Source: Carnimonas bestiolae (GTDB taxonomy: Bacteria; Pseudomonadota; Gammaproteobacteria; Pseudomonadales; Halomonadaceae). From it: a stretch of 64,000 nucleotides of DNA. Both the position numbers and the translations under genes were made by a program. Every line of letters starts with the position of its first letter. Position 1 is the stretch's first letter. Of this stretch, positions 13,872-22,029 are shown piece by piece. The DNA lies in NCBI RefSeq assembly GCF_051251125.1, contig NZ_JBPCZL010000012.1. One strand, 5' to 3'. Under the pieces are notes generated by a model, which had not been told where the DNA came from, made no database searches, and saw only the letters and a list, made by a program, of their open reading frames with translations.

Positions 13872-14492
13872 TCAAGGTCCCGGCGGATATTGCTTCAATG
13901 CTTCCTCTACCAGTCCTGCGATAATTTGCGCTCTCTGCTGCGGCGATGCGCTGTCGTCGGTATCGCGCTCTACTCGTCCGCGCCACACCAACTGACCATC
14001 GCGACGGTCGTACATATCGAGCTGAAGGATAGTTACCGGGAATCTTCGCACCCGCGGTCCATAGAAGCCCGGACCGCCCCAGCCACCATAGTAGCCGCCG
14101 TAATAGCCGCGCGGTCCCCACGGGCCCCATGGTCCCCAGGATCCGTCGTAGAAAGGATCTTCCTGGGTGCGGTGGGTGTAGGCGACGGTCGCCTGTAGCA
14201 GCACGTCGGCGCCTTTTTCGGTTCTGGCAGGCGTTAGGCCCTTGCCGGGCAGTTGTTCGTTGAGCGCCTGATCGATGCGCTCTGCCGTTAAGCTGCTGCG
14301 CGTTAGGGTATTGTCAGGCGTGAACACTACCCGCGGTGACGCCCACTGCCAGTGGTGGTAGGCGGCGAAGTCGCGCGTGGGGTCATAGTCGCGCTGGGTG
14401 ACCACGCTGCTGCATGCGCTGAGCGCCATCAGCGCAAGCGCCATCAACGTTGTTCTCAAGGCATTCGCGGGCAAGAGAGAAGGCAACGGCAT
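13872..14492 (-). CDS. DUF4136-type lipoprotein
   Basis: 206 residues from ATG 14492 (AGGAG at 9 nt). A hydrophobic signal ends in the lipobox A-L-S-A-C with Cys27 as lipidation site. The body begins with D-Y-D-P-T-R-D-F-A-A-Y-H, typical of DUF4136, and contains a glycine/tyrosine/tryptophan-rich stretch (W-G-P-W-G-P-W-G-P, about residues 120-145), followed by R-D-G-Q-L-V-W-R-G. It is probably anchored in the outer membrane; role unknown. Confidence 0.8.
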   Translation of the reverse strand: MPLPSLLPANALRTTLMALALMALSACSSVVTQRDYDPTRDFAAYHHWQWASPRVVFTPDNTLTRSSLTAERIDQALNEQLPGKGLTPARTEKGADVLLQATVAYTHRTQEDPFYDGSWGPWGPWGPRGYYGGYYGGWGGPGFYGPRVRRFPVTILQLDMYDRRDGQLVWRGRVERDTDDSASPQQRAQIIAGLVEEALKQYPPGP

Positions 14493-14751
14493 AACAGGGA
14501 ACTCCTGCATAAAAGACCGAATAAGCTGTGAGCCTCCGCGACTCTCAGCAAGATGCTTGGTACGCCAGCTCAGGATGTCGAGCCAGCAAAAGCGCGTAAC
14601 CGAGCGCGTTGCTCAAGTTTACCGTGTAATGGGGCAAGAAGCTTGTGCCGAACGTAAGGGTTTGTAGCCCGAAACGGCGGGGCGGCCGGTGTTGTCAGCT
14701 GCAGCGCGTCAGGCCGTATATCGCGCGGGCCTGTATTCTGGTCGGCGAGTG

Positions 14752-15291
14752 CTACGCCTTTGCGTTGTCGTAGCGGATATCCGTCACGATATAGTGAGCG
14801 ACGCCCGCTGGTGCAGCGACTTCCACTTCATCATCGAGACGCTTGCCCAACAGCGCGCGTGCCATGGGCGAATCCACGCTGATCCAGTGCTTATCCGGGA
14901 CCGTTTCATCGGGGCCGACAATCCGCAGCTCCAGCTCATCGCCATTATCGTCTTCGAGCGTAACGTAAGCGGCGAAGAATACGCGGCTCGGGTCGTCGGG
15001 AGCACGATCGACGACGGTCAGCTCATCCAGGCGTTTGCCCAGATAGCGAATGCGGCTGATGGTTTTGTTGAGCTCGCGTTTATTGTAGGTGTAATCAGCG
15101 TTCTCGCTGCGATCGCCCTGCGCGGCGGCTTCCCCCGTCTTCCGTGACAGCTCCGGACGACGTACGCTGGTCAGATGCTGATACAGGCCCTGCATTCGTT
15201 CGAAGCCCGCGCGCGTAATGACATTGCTTTTGGCTTCCTGACGCGGGTCCTTGGCGGGATCACGCCAACGTGTCATGTTGCGGCCTTTCAT
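14752..15291 (-). CDS. greB: transcription elongation factor GreB
   Basis: 179 residues from ATG 15291 (AGGA about 9 nt upstream). N-terminal coiled coil contains A-A-A-Q-G-D-R-S-E-N-A-D-Y-T-Y, whose acidic tip residues reach the RNA polymerase active site and stimulate transcript cleavage. The C-terminal FKBP-like domain has G-P-D-E and S-P-M-A-R-A-L-L-G-K. GreB rescues backtracked polymerase. It is a single gene, divergent from nudF. Confidence 0.93.
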   Translation of the reverse strand: MKGRNMTRWRDPAKDPRQEAKSNVITRAGFERMQGLYQHLTSVRRPELSRKTGEAAAQGDRSENADYTYNKRELNKTISRIRYLGKRLDELTVVDRAPDDPSRVFFAAYVTLEDDNGDELELRIVGPDETVPDKHWISVDSPMARALLGKRLDDEVEVAAPAGVAHYIVTDIRYDNAKA

Positions 15292-15572
15292 CGGTAACAT
15301 TCCTATAATGGTTCTAAAACAAATAGCGCTTTAGGATAGCTTGGAATGTGCCCATTATGCGGGCGGCAGGGGCGTCTACCAACCCTGAGAAATCGGGAAG
15401 GGCAGACGTGTGCGCTGCACCGGCGCTTGAATTTAGCGCCAGTAAGCGCCATCTTGGTGCGTGATCGTGAATTTAGTGGCGCTCTATTGCCTTTGGCAGG
15501 GTAGCGTTTCGTCTTCTGTGGCTCAGTGGCCGAAGCGCAAGCGCATAGCGTTTTGGATGACGGAGTGCTGCA

Positions 15573-16229
15573 GTGGTAGATAACGCGAAACAAGCGGATC
15601 GAGGACACGGAATCGTCGAATTTACCGCAAATGACGTCGACCTCACCTCAGATATACCGGTATATCAGGGCTTCTTTACCTTCTCGAAGCTCAAGTACAA
15701 GCACCGTCGATTTGACGGTAGCTGGAGTGAAGAAGTCACTCGTGAGGTGCATGAGCATCACGATGCGGTAGGGGTGCTGCTGTACGATCCGGCAGAGGAT
15801 GCAGTGGTACTGGTCGAGCAGGTACGCGCAGGTATTGTTGCGCGTCAGGATGGCGCTACCCCGTGGGTGCTAGAGGTCGTGGCAGGACTGATTGACACCG
15901 ACGAAACGCCGGAGCAGGTAGCGCGCCGCGAGGCATGGGAAGAGGCCGGTTGCCGTATTGCTGAGGTGATTCCGCTGTACTCTTTCTACCCTTCACCGGG
16001 GTGCTATACCGAGCGCGTGCATCTGTATTGCGCGTTGCTTGATAGCAGTGCGGTGGGCGGTGTTCACGGTCTTGCAGAAGAACAGGAAGATATTCGAGTG
16101 CATGTCATTCCCTTCCCTAAAGCAATGCAGTTGCTGGAGGAAGGCAAGTTGGACAATGGCATGATGATTATTGCAATGCAGTGGCTGGCGCGAGAGCGTG
16201 CGTCGCTGCGTGCCAGGAGTAATGGATGA
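15573..16229 (+). CDS. nudF: ADP-ribose pyrophosphatase NudF
   Basis: 218 residues from a GTG start with GGAG upstream. The Nudix box spans residues about 105-127: G-L-I-D-T-D-E-T-P-E...R-E-A-W-E-E-A-G. The domain opens with the strand V-L-L-Y-D-P-A-E-D. It hydrolyses ADP-ribose to AMP and ribose 5-phosphate. Its stop overlaps the yqiB start as ATGA, the conserved gammaproteobacterial arrangement; cpdA, usually next, lies 3.5 kb downstream beyond an inserted element and polyamine genes. Confidence 0.93.
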   Translation: MVDNAKQADRGHGIVEFTANDVDLTSDIPVYQGFFTFSKLKYKHRRFDGSWSEEVTREVHEHHDAVGVLLYDPAEDAVVLVEQVRAGIVARQDGATPWVLEVVAGLIDTDETPEQVARREAWEEAGCRIAEVIPLYSFYPSPGCYTERVHLYCALLDSSAVGGVHGLAEEQEDIRVHVIPFPKAMQLLEEGKLDNGMMIIAMQWLARERASLRARSNG

Positions 16230-16684
16230 CCTTTTCCACGCCCGCAAAACGTGCCTATGTGACAGACCTCAAGAGTTTGCAGGCCGAGTGCGCCAGTAAC
16301 TTTCTGCGTCTGTCGCGGCTGATTGGCGGACGTGCCGAGGGAGAGCGTATCGATATCGCACTGGGCGAAAGCGATCGCTCGTTCGGCTGCCTGCACGTCG
16401 AGGTAGAAGAGCAAGCTCCCTACACCACCCGCTTGAACGTCACCCAAAGCGGCATGCTCGAAGCACTGGTCGACTCTCCGCGTATGCGCGTGCACCTGTA
16501 CCACGACGTGCGCATGGCGGAAGTCGTCGACTTCCAGCGCAAGCGCCACTTTCAAGGCCGCTATCGTTACCCCAATGCCCACATGCATCAGCCCGATGAA
16601 AAGCTCCAGCTCAACCGCTTTCTTGGTGAATGGCTCGATCACGCGTTAGAGCATGGGCGGAGTGCAGGTTCTCTGAGGCGTTGA
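16226..16684 (+). CDS. yqiB: DUF1249 protein YqiB
   Basis: 152 residues, typical length. Conserved pattern: Y-V-T-D-L-K-S-L-Q-A-E-C-A-S-N-F-L-R-L, L-N-V-T-Q, V-H-L-Y-H-D-V-R-M-A-E-V, and the C-terminal K-L-Q-L-N-R-F-L-G-E-W-L. Function is not established. Translationally coupled to nudF. Confidence 0.9.
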   Translation: MTFSTPAKRAYVTDLKSLQAECASNFLRLSRLIGGRAEGERIDIALGESDRSFGCLHVEVEEQAPYTTRLNVTQSGMLEALVDSPRMRVHLYHDVRMAEVVDFQRKRHFQGRYRYPNAHMHQPDEKLQLNRFLGEWLDHALEHGRSAGSLRR

Positions 16685-16704
16685 TTGTTGGTGGTCTTGG
16701 TCGC

Positions 16705-17202
16705 TCGCTTATTCTGGAGCTTGCTTGGGATTTCATTGTTGGCGTCCTTATCTGCGGGCTTATTCGAAAGCCTGCGCAGCCTTTCACTGTTAGCGTCTTT
16801 TCAAACGTTATTTATTGATATCTGAAGGGGGCCTTGCAGGCCCCCTTCACCCCCGCCTGCGTCAGTAGCGTCAGACCATCCACTTGCAAAACCGCGCTGC
16901 AAGCGGATGATTCCGCGCCTTCCTCTTACGAAGTTTGCGTATGCAGATAGCTAATCACGCTAGGGATTCTATTTGCCAAGGCATGACAGCCCATTGAATG
17001 TGTGCGCTGTGCGTGCACAGCGACATCACATTCGGGGCGCTTCCTCAAGCGGGAGAGCGCGAGAGGGACAAGGTTCCTCTCGCATTCAAAGGAAAGGTTT
17101 GGTTTGAAAAGACGCTAACAGTGAAAGGCTGCGCAGGCTCTAGAATCAGCCTCGCGGTAAAGCCACCGACAATTCAAGCCCACGCAGACTCCCAAATAAG
17201 CC
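16705..17202. mobile_element. MITE-like element with long terminal inverted repeats
   Basis: About 500 bp between yqiB and the polyamine dehydrogenase gene. Positions 16769-16806 and 17102-17139 are a perfect 38-bp inverted repeat. Outward of these the arms stay similar with mismatches to about 16705 and 17202, giving arms near 100 bp. The interior has no supported gene but several strong hairpins: GAAGGGGGCC/GGCCCCCTTC (16824-16848) and GCGAGAGG/CCTCTCGC (17059-17083). A duplicated CCCAAATAAGCC lies at the right end (17191-17202, 17204-17215). Confidence 0.65.
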
Positions 17203-17217
17203 ACCCAAATAAGCCGC

Positions 17218-18432
17218 TTATCTCACCTCTATATGCGTCTTCAACCCAATACGCTCAAGCACCTCGATAAAGGGCTTGGGCGGTAGCTCTTCAACATTGG
17301 CCATGTGCTTAACGTCCCATTCGCCGCTGGCAATCAGCAGGGCGGCGGCGACGGCGGGTACACCGGCGGTATAGGAGATGCCTTGGGCGCCGGTCTCTTG
17401 GTACGCTTCTTCGTGATCGGCGACGTTATAGATAAATACTTCGCCGGGTTTACCATCCTTGGTGCCTTTTACCAGGTCACCAATGCAGGTTTTGCCGGTG
17501 TAGTCGGGGGCTAACGAGCCGGGGTCGGGGAGTACGGCTTTGACGACCTTGAGCGGCACGACTTCTTGGCCTTCTGCGGTGGTGATCGGCTGTTCCGAGA
17601 GCAGGCCGAGATTTTTCAGCACCGTAAACACGTTGATATAGCGCTCGCCGAAGCCCATCCAGAAGCGCACGTTGGGCACGTCGAGATTTTGCGACAGCGA
17701 ATGGATTTCGTCGTGACCGGTCATATAGGCCTGCTGCTTGCCCACGACGGGCAGATCCCACTCGCGACCGATTTCGAACATCTTGTTCGACACCCACTCG
17801 CGGTTCTGCCACGACCACACTTGGCCGGTAAACTCGCGGAAGTTGATTTCGGGATCGAAGTTGGTCGCAAAGTAGCGACCGTGGCTGCCGGCATTGATAT
17901 CGACGATATCGATCGATTCGAGGGTATCGAAGTAGTCATCCAGCGCTAGCCGTGCGTACGCATTGACCACGCCGGGGTCGAAGCCCGCGCCGAGAATGGC
18001 GGTGATACCGGCCTTTTTGACTTCCTCGCGACGTTTCCACTCGTAATTGCCGTACCAGGGCGGTGTTTCGCAGATCTTGAGCGGGTCTTCATGAATCGCT
18101 GTATCGATATAGGCAGCACCGGTATCGATGCAGGCCGTTAGTACCGACATGTTAAGAAACGCCGAGCCAACGTTAATCACGATGGCAGAAGCCGTATCAC
18201 TGATTACCTTCTTGGTTGCTGCTACATCCAGAGCATCAAGCGCATGAGCCTTGATAGTGCCGGTCGTTTTCAACGAGTTTTTATCGTGGATCGACGTGAC
18301 GATCTGCTCTGCTTTAGAGAGCGTTCGCGACGCGATATGAATATCGCCAAAGACATCGTTGTTTTGCGCACATTTATGCGCCACGACCCGAGCGACGCCG
18401 CCAGCGCCGATGATAAGGACGTTTTTCTTCAT
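17218..18432 (-). CDS. carboxynorspermidine/carboxyspermidine dehydrogenase (saccharopine dehydrogenase family)
   Basis: 404 residues from ATG 18432; the frame extends upstream to 18477, but M-K-K-N-V-L-I-I-G-A-G-G-V-A-R is the usual start. Residues 5-14 are the Rossmann NAD(P) motif. Later markers are G-A-G-F-D-P-G-V-V-N-A-Y and S-H-G-R-Y-F-A-T-N-F. The enzyme condenses aspartate semialdehyde with diaminopropane or putrescine and reduces it to carboxynorspermidine or carboxyspermidine. The decarboxylase gene nspC is 93 bp upstream in the same direction, but a terminator separates them. Confidence 0.88.
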   Translation of the reverse strand: MKKNVLIIGAGGVARVVAHKCAQNNDVFGDIHIASRTLSKAEQIVTSIHDKNSLKTTGTIKAHALDALDVAATKKVISDTASAIVINVGSAFLNMSVLTACIDTGAAYIDTAIHEDPLKICETPPWYGNYEWKRREEVKKAGITAILGAGFDPGVVNAYARLALDDYFDTLESIDIVDINAGSHGRYFATNFDPEINFREFTGQVWSWQNREWVSNKMFEIGREWDLPVVGKQQAYMTGHDEIHSLSQNLDVPNVRFWMGFGERYINVFTVLKNLGLLSEQPITTAEGQEVVPLKVVKAVLPDPGSLAPDYTGKTCIGDLVKGTKDGKPGEVFIYNVADHEEAYQETGAQGISYTAGVPAVAAALLIASGEWDVKHMANVEELPPKPFIEVLERIGLKTHIEVR

Positions 18433-18486
18433 TTCAGTAGGGATTCCCTCGTTAATGCACGTTGTGGTGGAGATCATTTATCGTGA

Positions 18487-18513
18487 AAGAAAAGGCGCGC
18501 CTATTAGCGCACC
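18487..18513 (-). terminator. terminator between nspC and the dehydrogenase gene
   Basis: On the minus strand, GGTGCGC/GCGCGCC stem (one G-T pair) with loop TAATAG, then TTTTCTTTC. Confidence 0.65.
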
Positions 18514-18525
18514 GAACACGCCTGC

Positions 18526-19623
18526 TCACGACAGGCTGGACGCGTAATCCTCGTAGCCGAAACGGCGAATTTCAGTGATGCTGCCGTCAAGCTCACGCAC
18601 CGCGATGGCAGGCATGGCGACACCATTAAACCAGTTTTTCTTTACCATCGTATAACCGGCGGCATTGGCGATCGATAGCGTATCGCCCACCTTGAGCGGC
18701 TGCGGAAAGCGGAAGGTGCCAAAGACATCACCCGCCAGACACGACTTGCCGCACACCATCATCTCATGCTCACCCTGGTTGGGTACGATGCTGGCTTCTT
18801 CGCGATAGATCAATAGATCGAGCATATGCGCCTCGATGGACGCGTCGACCACCGCCAGCGGTTTGCCGTTATGAAGGGTGTCGAGCACGCTAACTTCTAG
18901 GGTGGCGGTATCGGTGATCGCCGCCTCGCCGGGCTCAAGGTAAACCTGCACACCAAAACGCTCGGAGAATGCTTTTAGTCGAGCGCAGAATGCTTCCAGC
19001 GGATAGCCTTCACCGGTGAAATGGATGCCGCCGCCCAGGCTGACCCACTCCAAACGCTCAAGCAGTGCGCCGAAGCGGGTTTCAATGGTGTTGAGCATGC
19101 GATCGAACAGCGCGAAGTCAGCGTTTTCGCAATTGTTGTGAATCATCACGCCGCTGATACGATCGATGACCTCAAGCACCCGCTGCGGTTCTGATTCACC
19201 CAGTCGACTGAACGGCCGTGCAGGATCGGCCAGATCGAAGGAGGAAGACGACACCCCAGGGTTGAGGCGCAGTCCGCGCTCGATACCGCTAGCGGCCTGT
19301 TCGAAGCGCTCGAGCTGCTGAATCGAGTTGAAGATAATCTTGTCCGCGTGTCCGACTGCCTCATCTATTTCGTGGTCTGCCCATGCCACCGAGTAGGCGT
19401 GCGTTTCGCCACCGAACTTTTCACGGCCGAGGCGCACTTCGTTGAGCGACGACGAGGTAGTACCATCCATGTGTTCACGCATCAGGTCGAATACGCACCA
19501 GGTAGCGAAGCACTTCAGCGCGAGCAAGGTTTTGGCTCCCGACAGTTCGCGTACTTGGTCCATGATGCGCATATTGCGCAGCAGTTTTTGCTTGTCGATC
19601 AGATAGTAGGGCGTTTTCATCAT
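18526..19623 (-). CDS. nspC: carboxynorspermidine decarboxylase NspC
   Basis: 365 residues from ATG 19623 (a second ATG follows at 19620). PLP-dependent fold III decarboxylase: start M-K-T-P-Y-Y-L-I-D, then L-L-A-L-K-C-F-A-T-W with the PLP lysine, S-L-G-G-G-I-H-F-T-G, and L-E-P-G-E-A near the phosphate site; G-K-S-C-L-A-G-D carries the catalytic cysteine of the partner subunit. It makes norspermidine or spermidine from the product of the neighbouring dehydrogenase, a route found in Vibrio and other bacteria lacking SpeD. Confidence 0.93.
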   Translation of the reverse strand: MMKTPYYLIDKQKLLRNMRIMDQVRELSGAKTLLALKCFATWCVFDLMREHMDGTTSSSLNEVRLGREKFGGETHAYSVAWADHEIDEAVGHADKIIFNSIQQLERFEQAASGIERGLRLNPGVSSSSFDLADPARPFSRLGESEPQRVLEVIDRISGVMIHNNCENADFALFDRMLNTIETRFGALLERLEWVSLGGGIHFTGEGYPLEAFCARLKAFSERFGVQVYLEPGEAAITDTATLEVSVLDTLHNGKPLAVVDASIEAHMLDLLIYREEASIVPNQGEHEMMVCGKSCLAGDVFGTFRFPQPLKVGDTLSIANAAGYTMVKKNWFNGVAMPAIAVRELDGSITEIRRFGYEDYASSLS

Positions 19624-19805
19624 CAATCGGGCTCGATCAGCATAGTGCCGTAAATCAGTCACTTGATAAAAAAAGTGTCGCGGCAGGATAACGAGCGCCA
19701 CCGCAGCAAAAAGATAAGTCGCGTAATATAGCGAACTTTGCCGCGAAATGCGTGCATCTTGCGCGCTATTTTCTTAACGCTTTACAGAGGCATCCAGCAT
19801 TTCCC

Positions 19806-20537
19806 ATGCGTCTAATTCAACTCAGCGATATTCATTTGCAAGCAGACCCCGCGGCACAGGTTCGGGGGAATAACCCCGAGCAACGCTTTCGTGCCGCGCT
19901 GCGAGCGCTGCGTTCAGAAACCTTCGACTATCTACTGCTGTGTGGCGATGTCAGCGATGATGGCTCGTCGCGTAGCTATCAGCGGGTGATTGAAGGCTGT
20001 GATGCGTTAGGCGTCGAATGGGGCTGGATTCCGGGCAATCACGATGATCCCGAGCAGATGGCGCGCCACAAAGCGCTACTGCAGGAAGCGCGCGTGGGCC
20101 AGTGGCGGTTGCTCGGGCTGAACTCGTGGGTAGCAGGCTGGGACGGCGGTGAAGTGGGGGCGGAGCAGCTGGCCGCACTGGCAACTCGTGTGGCTGCTGG
20201 CGATGGCCCCAGCCTAGTGGCGTTGCATCATCCTCCCATCGCTCCGCCGGTACGCTGGATGGGCAGTATCGACCTGCGCGACAAGGCCGACTTCTGGGCC
20301 TGTATTGATCGCCTGGATACACCGCCGGCGGCAGTGCTGGCCGGTCATATCCATACCCCGGTTGCCCAGCGCCACGGTGTTGTGCAGGTACTCACCTCGC
20401 CCGGCTGTGTTGATCAATTCGACGCCACGCAAGAGGACTTCACTACTGATGCCACGCTGTTACCGGGCTATCTGGTGGTGACGCTGGGTGAGCAACAGCT
20501 CGAAGGGTGGCAGGTCGTGCGCTTTCCGTTGGATTAG
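19806..20537 (+). CDS. cpdA: 3',5'-cyclic AMP phosphodiesterase CpdA
   Basis: 243 residues from ATG 19806. Calcineurin-like metallophosphatase motifs: L-S-D-I-H (metal 1), L-L-C-G-D-V-S-D, P-G-N-H-D-D, A-L-H-H-P-P and A-G-H-I-H-T-P. All metal ligands are present. CpdA lowers cAMP. The frame is open to 19752, but the catalytic domain begins at the chosen Met. In relatives it belongs to the nudF-yqiB-cpdA-yqiA-parE run; here this run is split by insertions. Confidence 0.9.
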   Translation: MRLIQLSDIHLQADPAAQVRGNNPEQRFRAALRALRSETFDYLLLCGDVSDDGSSRSYQRVIEGCDALGVEWGWIPGNHDDPEQMARHKALLQEARVGQWRLLGLNSWVAGWDGGEVGAEQLAALATRVAAGDGPSLVALHHPPIAPPVRWMGSIDLRDKADFWACIDRLDTPPAAVLAGHIHTPVAQRHGVVQVLTSPGCVDQFDATQEDFTTDATLLPGYLVVTLGEQQLEGWQVVRFPLD

Positions 20538-21084
20538 CGGTCTGCTGCGCTTCGGCATGGAAGTCGAGCGGGCAACGCTTTCAGATCGCGAGCAGTGTTC
20601 GCGTCACAGTGCACTGCATAGTAAACATGCCGCCTCGCTCGATAGCGCAAAAGACCTGCCGTTAGCGGTGTCGCACAGACGATATGCGTCTTGGCTCGAA
20701 CGCTGCTGCGCTTCCAGTCATCCCGTTATTCGATATTGGCGGCGGCACCAGCGCTTGGTTGCATGGCTGGCGGCGTGTCGGTGCCTGGCTGCCTTACTAG
20801 CAAAAAACGCTATAAGTCATTCGGCGTCGTTATAACCAGATCTTCATACTACATAGGTGCTGATTCTTTGACGTTATAGTGATGCCGCTATAGGGTGTGT
20901 GCATCCCGCGCCGCCCACAGGATGCGAGGCTGCCAGCGCGCAGCATCGCTCAGGCGGTGGCCTCTATATGCCGCGCGCAATGGCCCTTGGCAAGGGCATC
21001 AGGTGGCGTCAGCGCAACGGCCACACGCGTTAACACAACGAATGCTAGACCGAATCCAGCACCGTCTCCCCATGAGGTTTCTGC
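20538..21084. promoter_or_regulatory. 547-bp region upstream of cysDN; no gene seen
   Basis: No supported gene. The proximal part is relatively A+T-rich and holds CGCTATAAG (about 20809-20817) and GTTATAACC (about 20830-20838), an imperfect inverted pair reminiscent of CysB-type sites, then TTGACG and TATAGG near 20867-20893 as weak promoter boxes. Regulation by sulfur supply is expected for cysDN but not proven from these matches. Confidence 0.3.
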
Positions 21085-22029
21085 ATGACATCCGACGCTC
21101 GTTCTACCGTCGAGATGACGCCGTCATCTGAACGGTTGACTCATCTTAAGCAGTTGGAAGCCGAGTCCATTCACATTATTCGTGAAGTGGCGGCCGAGTT
21201 CTCCAATCCGGTGATGATGTACTCCATCGGTAAGGACTCCTCGGTGATGCTGCACTTGGCACGCAAGGCATTTTATCCCGGCAAGCCGCCTTTCCCGCTG
21301 ATGCACGTCGACACTACGTGGAAATTTCGTGAGATGTACGAATTCCGCGATCGCATGGCGAAAGAATCGGGTATGGAGCTGGTTGTCTATACCAACGAAG
21401 AAGGGCGTGCCGCCGGTATCAATCCCTTCGATCACGGTAGTGCCAAACACACCGATATCATGAAGACCCAAGCGCTCAAGCAGGCGCTGGACAAGTATCA
21501 GTTCGACGCCATGTTCGGCGGCGCGCGCCGTGATGAGGAAGCCAGTCGTGCCAAGGAGCGCGTGTTCTCCTTCCGCGACAAGCATCACCGCTGGGACCCG
21601 AAAAACCAGCGTCCGGAGCTGTGGAATATTTACAACAGCCGTATCAATAAGGGCGAGTCGATCCGTGTGTTCCCGCTCTCCAATTGGACGGAACTGGATA
21701 TCTGGCAGTACATCTATCTGGAAGAAATTCCGATCGTGCCGCTTTATTACGCCGCGCCGCGTCCGGTGGTTGAGCGCGATGGCATGCTGATCAAGGTCGA
21801 TGATGAGCGTATGCCGCTGGAAGAGGGCGAAACGCCCGAGCAGCGCTGGGTGCGCTTCAGAACGCTGGGCTGCTATCCCCTGACCGGCGCGGTGGAATCG
21901 CACGCCGCGACGCTGCCCGAAATCATTCAGGAGATGCTGCTGGCACGCACCTCCGAGCGTTCCGGGCGCGCTATCGATAAGGATTCGGCTGGCTCGATGG
22001 AACGCAAGAAGCGTGAGGGGTACTTCTAA
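21085..22029 (+). CDS. cysD: sulfate adenylyltransferase subunit 2 CysD
   Basis: 314 residues; GAGG 8 nt before ATG. PP-loop ATP pyrophosphatase domain with S-I-G-K-D-S-S-V-M-L near residue 49, then F-G-G-A-R-R-D-E-E, and the C-terminal family ending R-K-K-R-E-G-Y-F. With CysN it forms APS from ATP and sulfate in the cytoplasm. It overlaps cysN by TAATG. Confidence 0.97.
   Translation: MTSDARSTVEMTPSSERLTHLKQLEAESIHIIREVAAEFSNPVMMYSIGKDSSVMLHLARKAFYPGKPPFPLMHVDTTWKFREMYEFRDRMAKESGMELVVYTNEEGRAAGINPFDHGSAKHTDIMKTQALKQALDKYQFDAMFGGARRDEEASRAKERVFSFRDKHHRWDPKNQRPELWNIYNSRINKGESIRVFPLSNWTELDIWQYIYLEEIPIVPLYYAAPRPVVERDGMLIKVDDERMPLEEGETPEQRWVRFRTLGCYPLTGAVESHAATLPEIIQEMLLARTSERSGRAIDKDSAGSMERKKREGYF

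Noticed and set aside
16824..16848. Terminator for yqiB
   Set aside because: The hairpin is strong but no T-run follows on either strand, and it is internal to the MITE-like element.
16998..17270. 90-codon frame across the right arm of the MITE-like element
   Set aside because: It covers the inverted repeat and runs into the 3' end of the dehydrogenase gene; composition is not protein-like.
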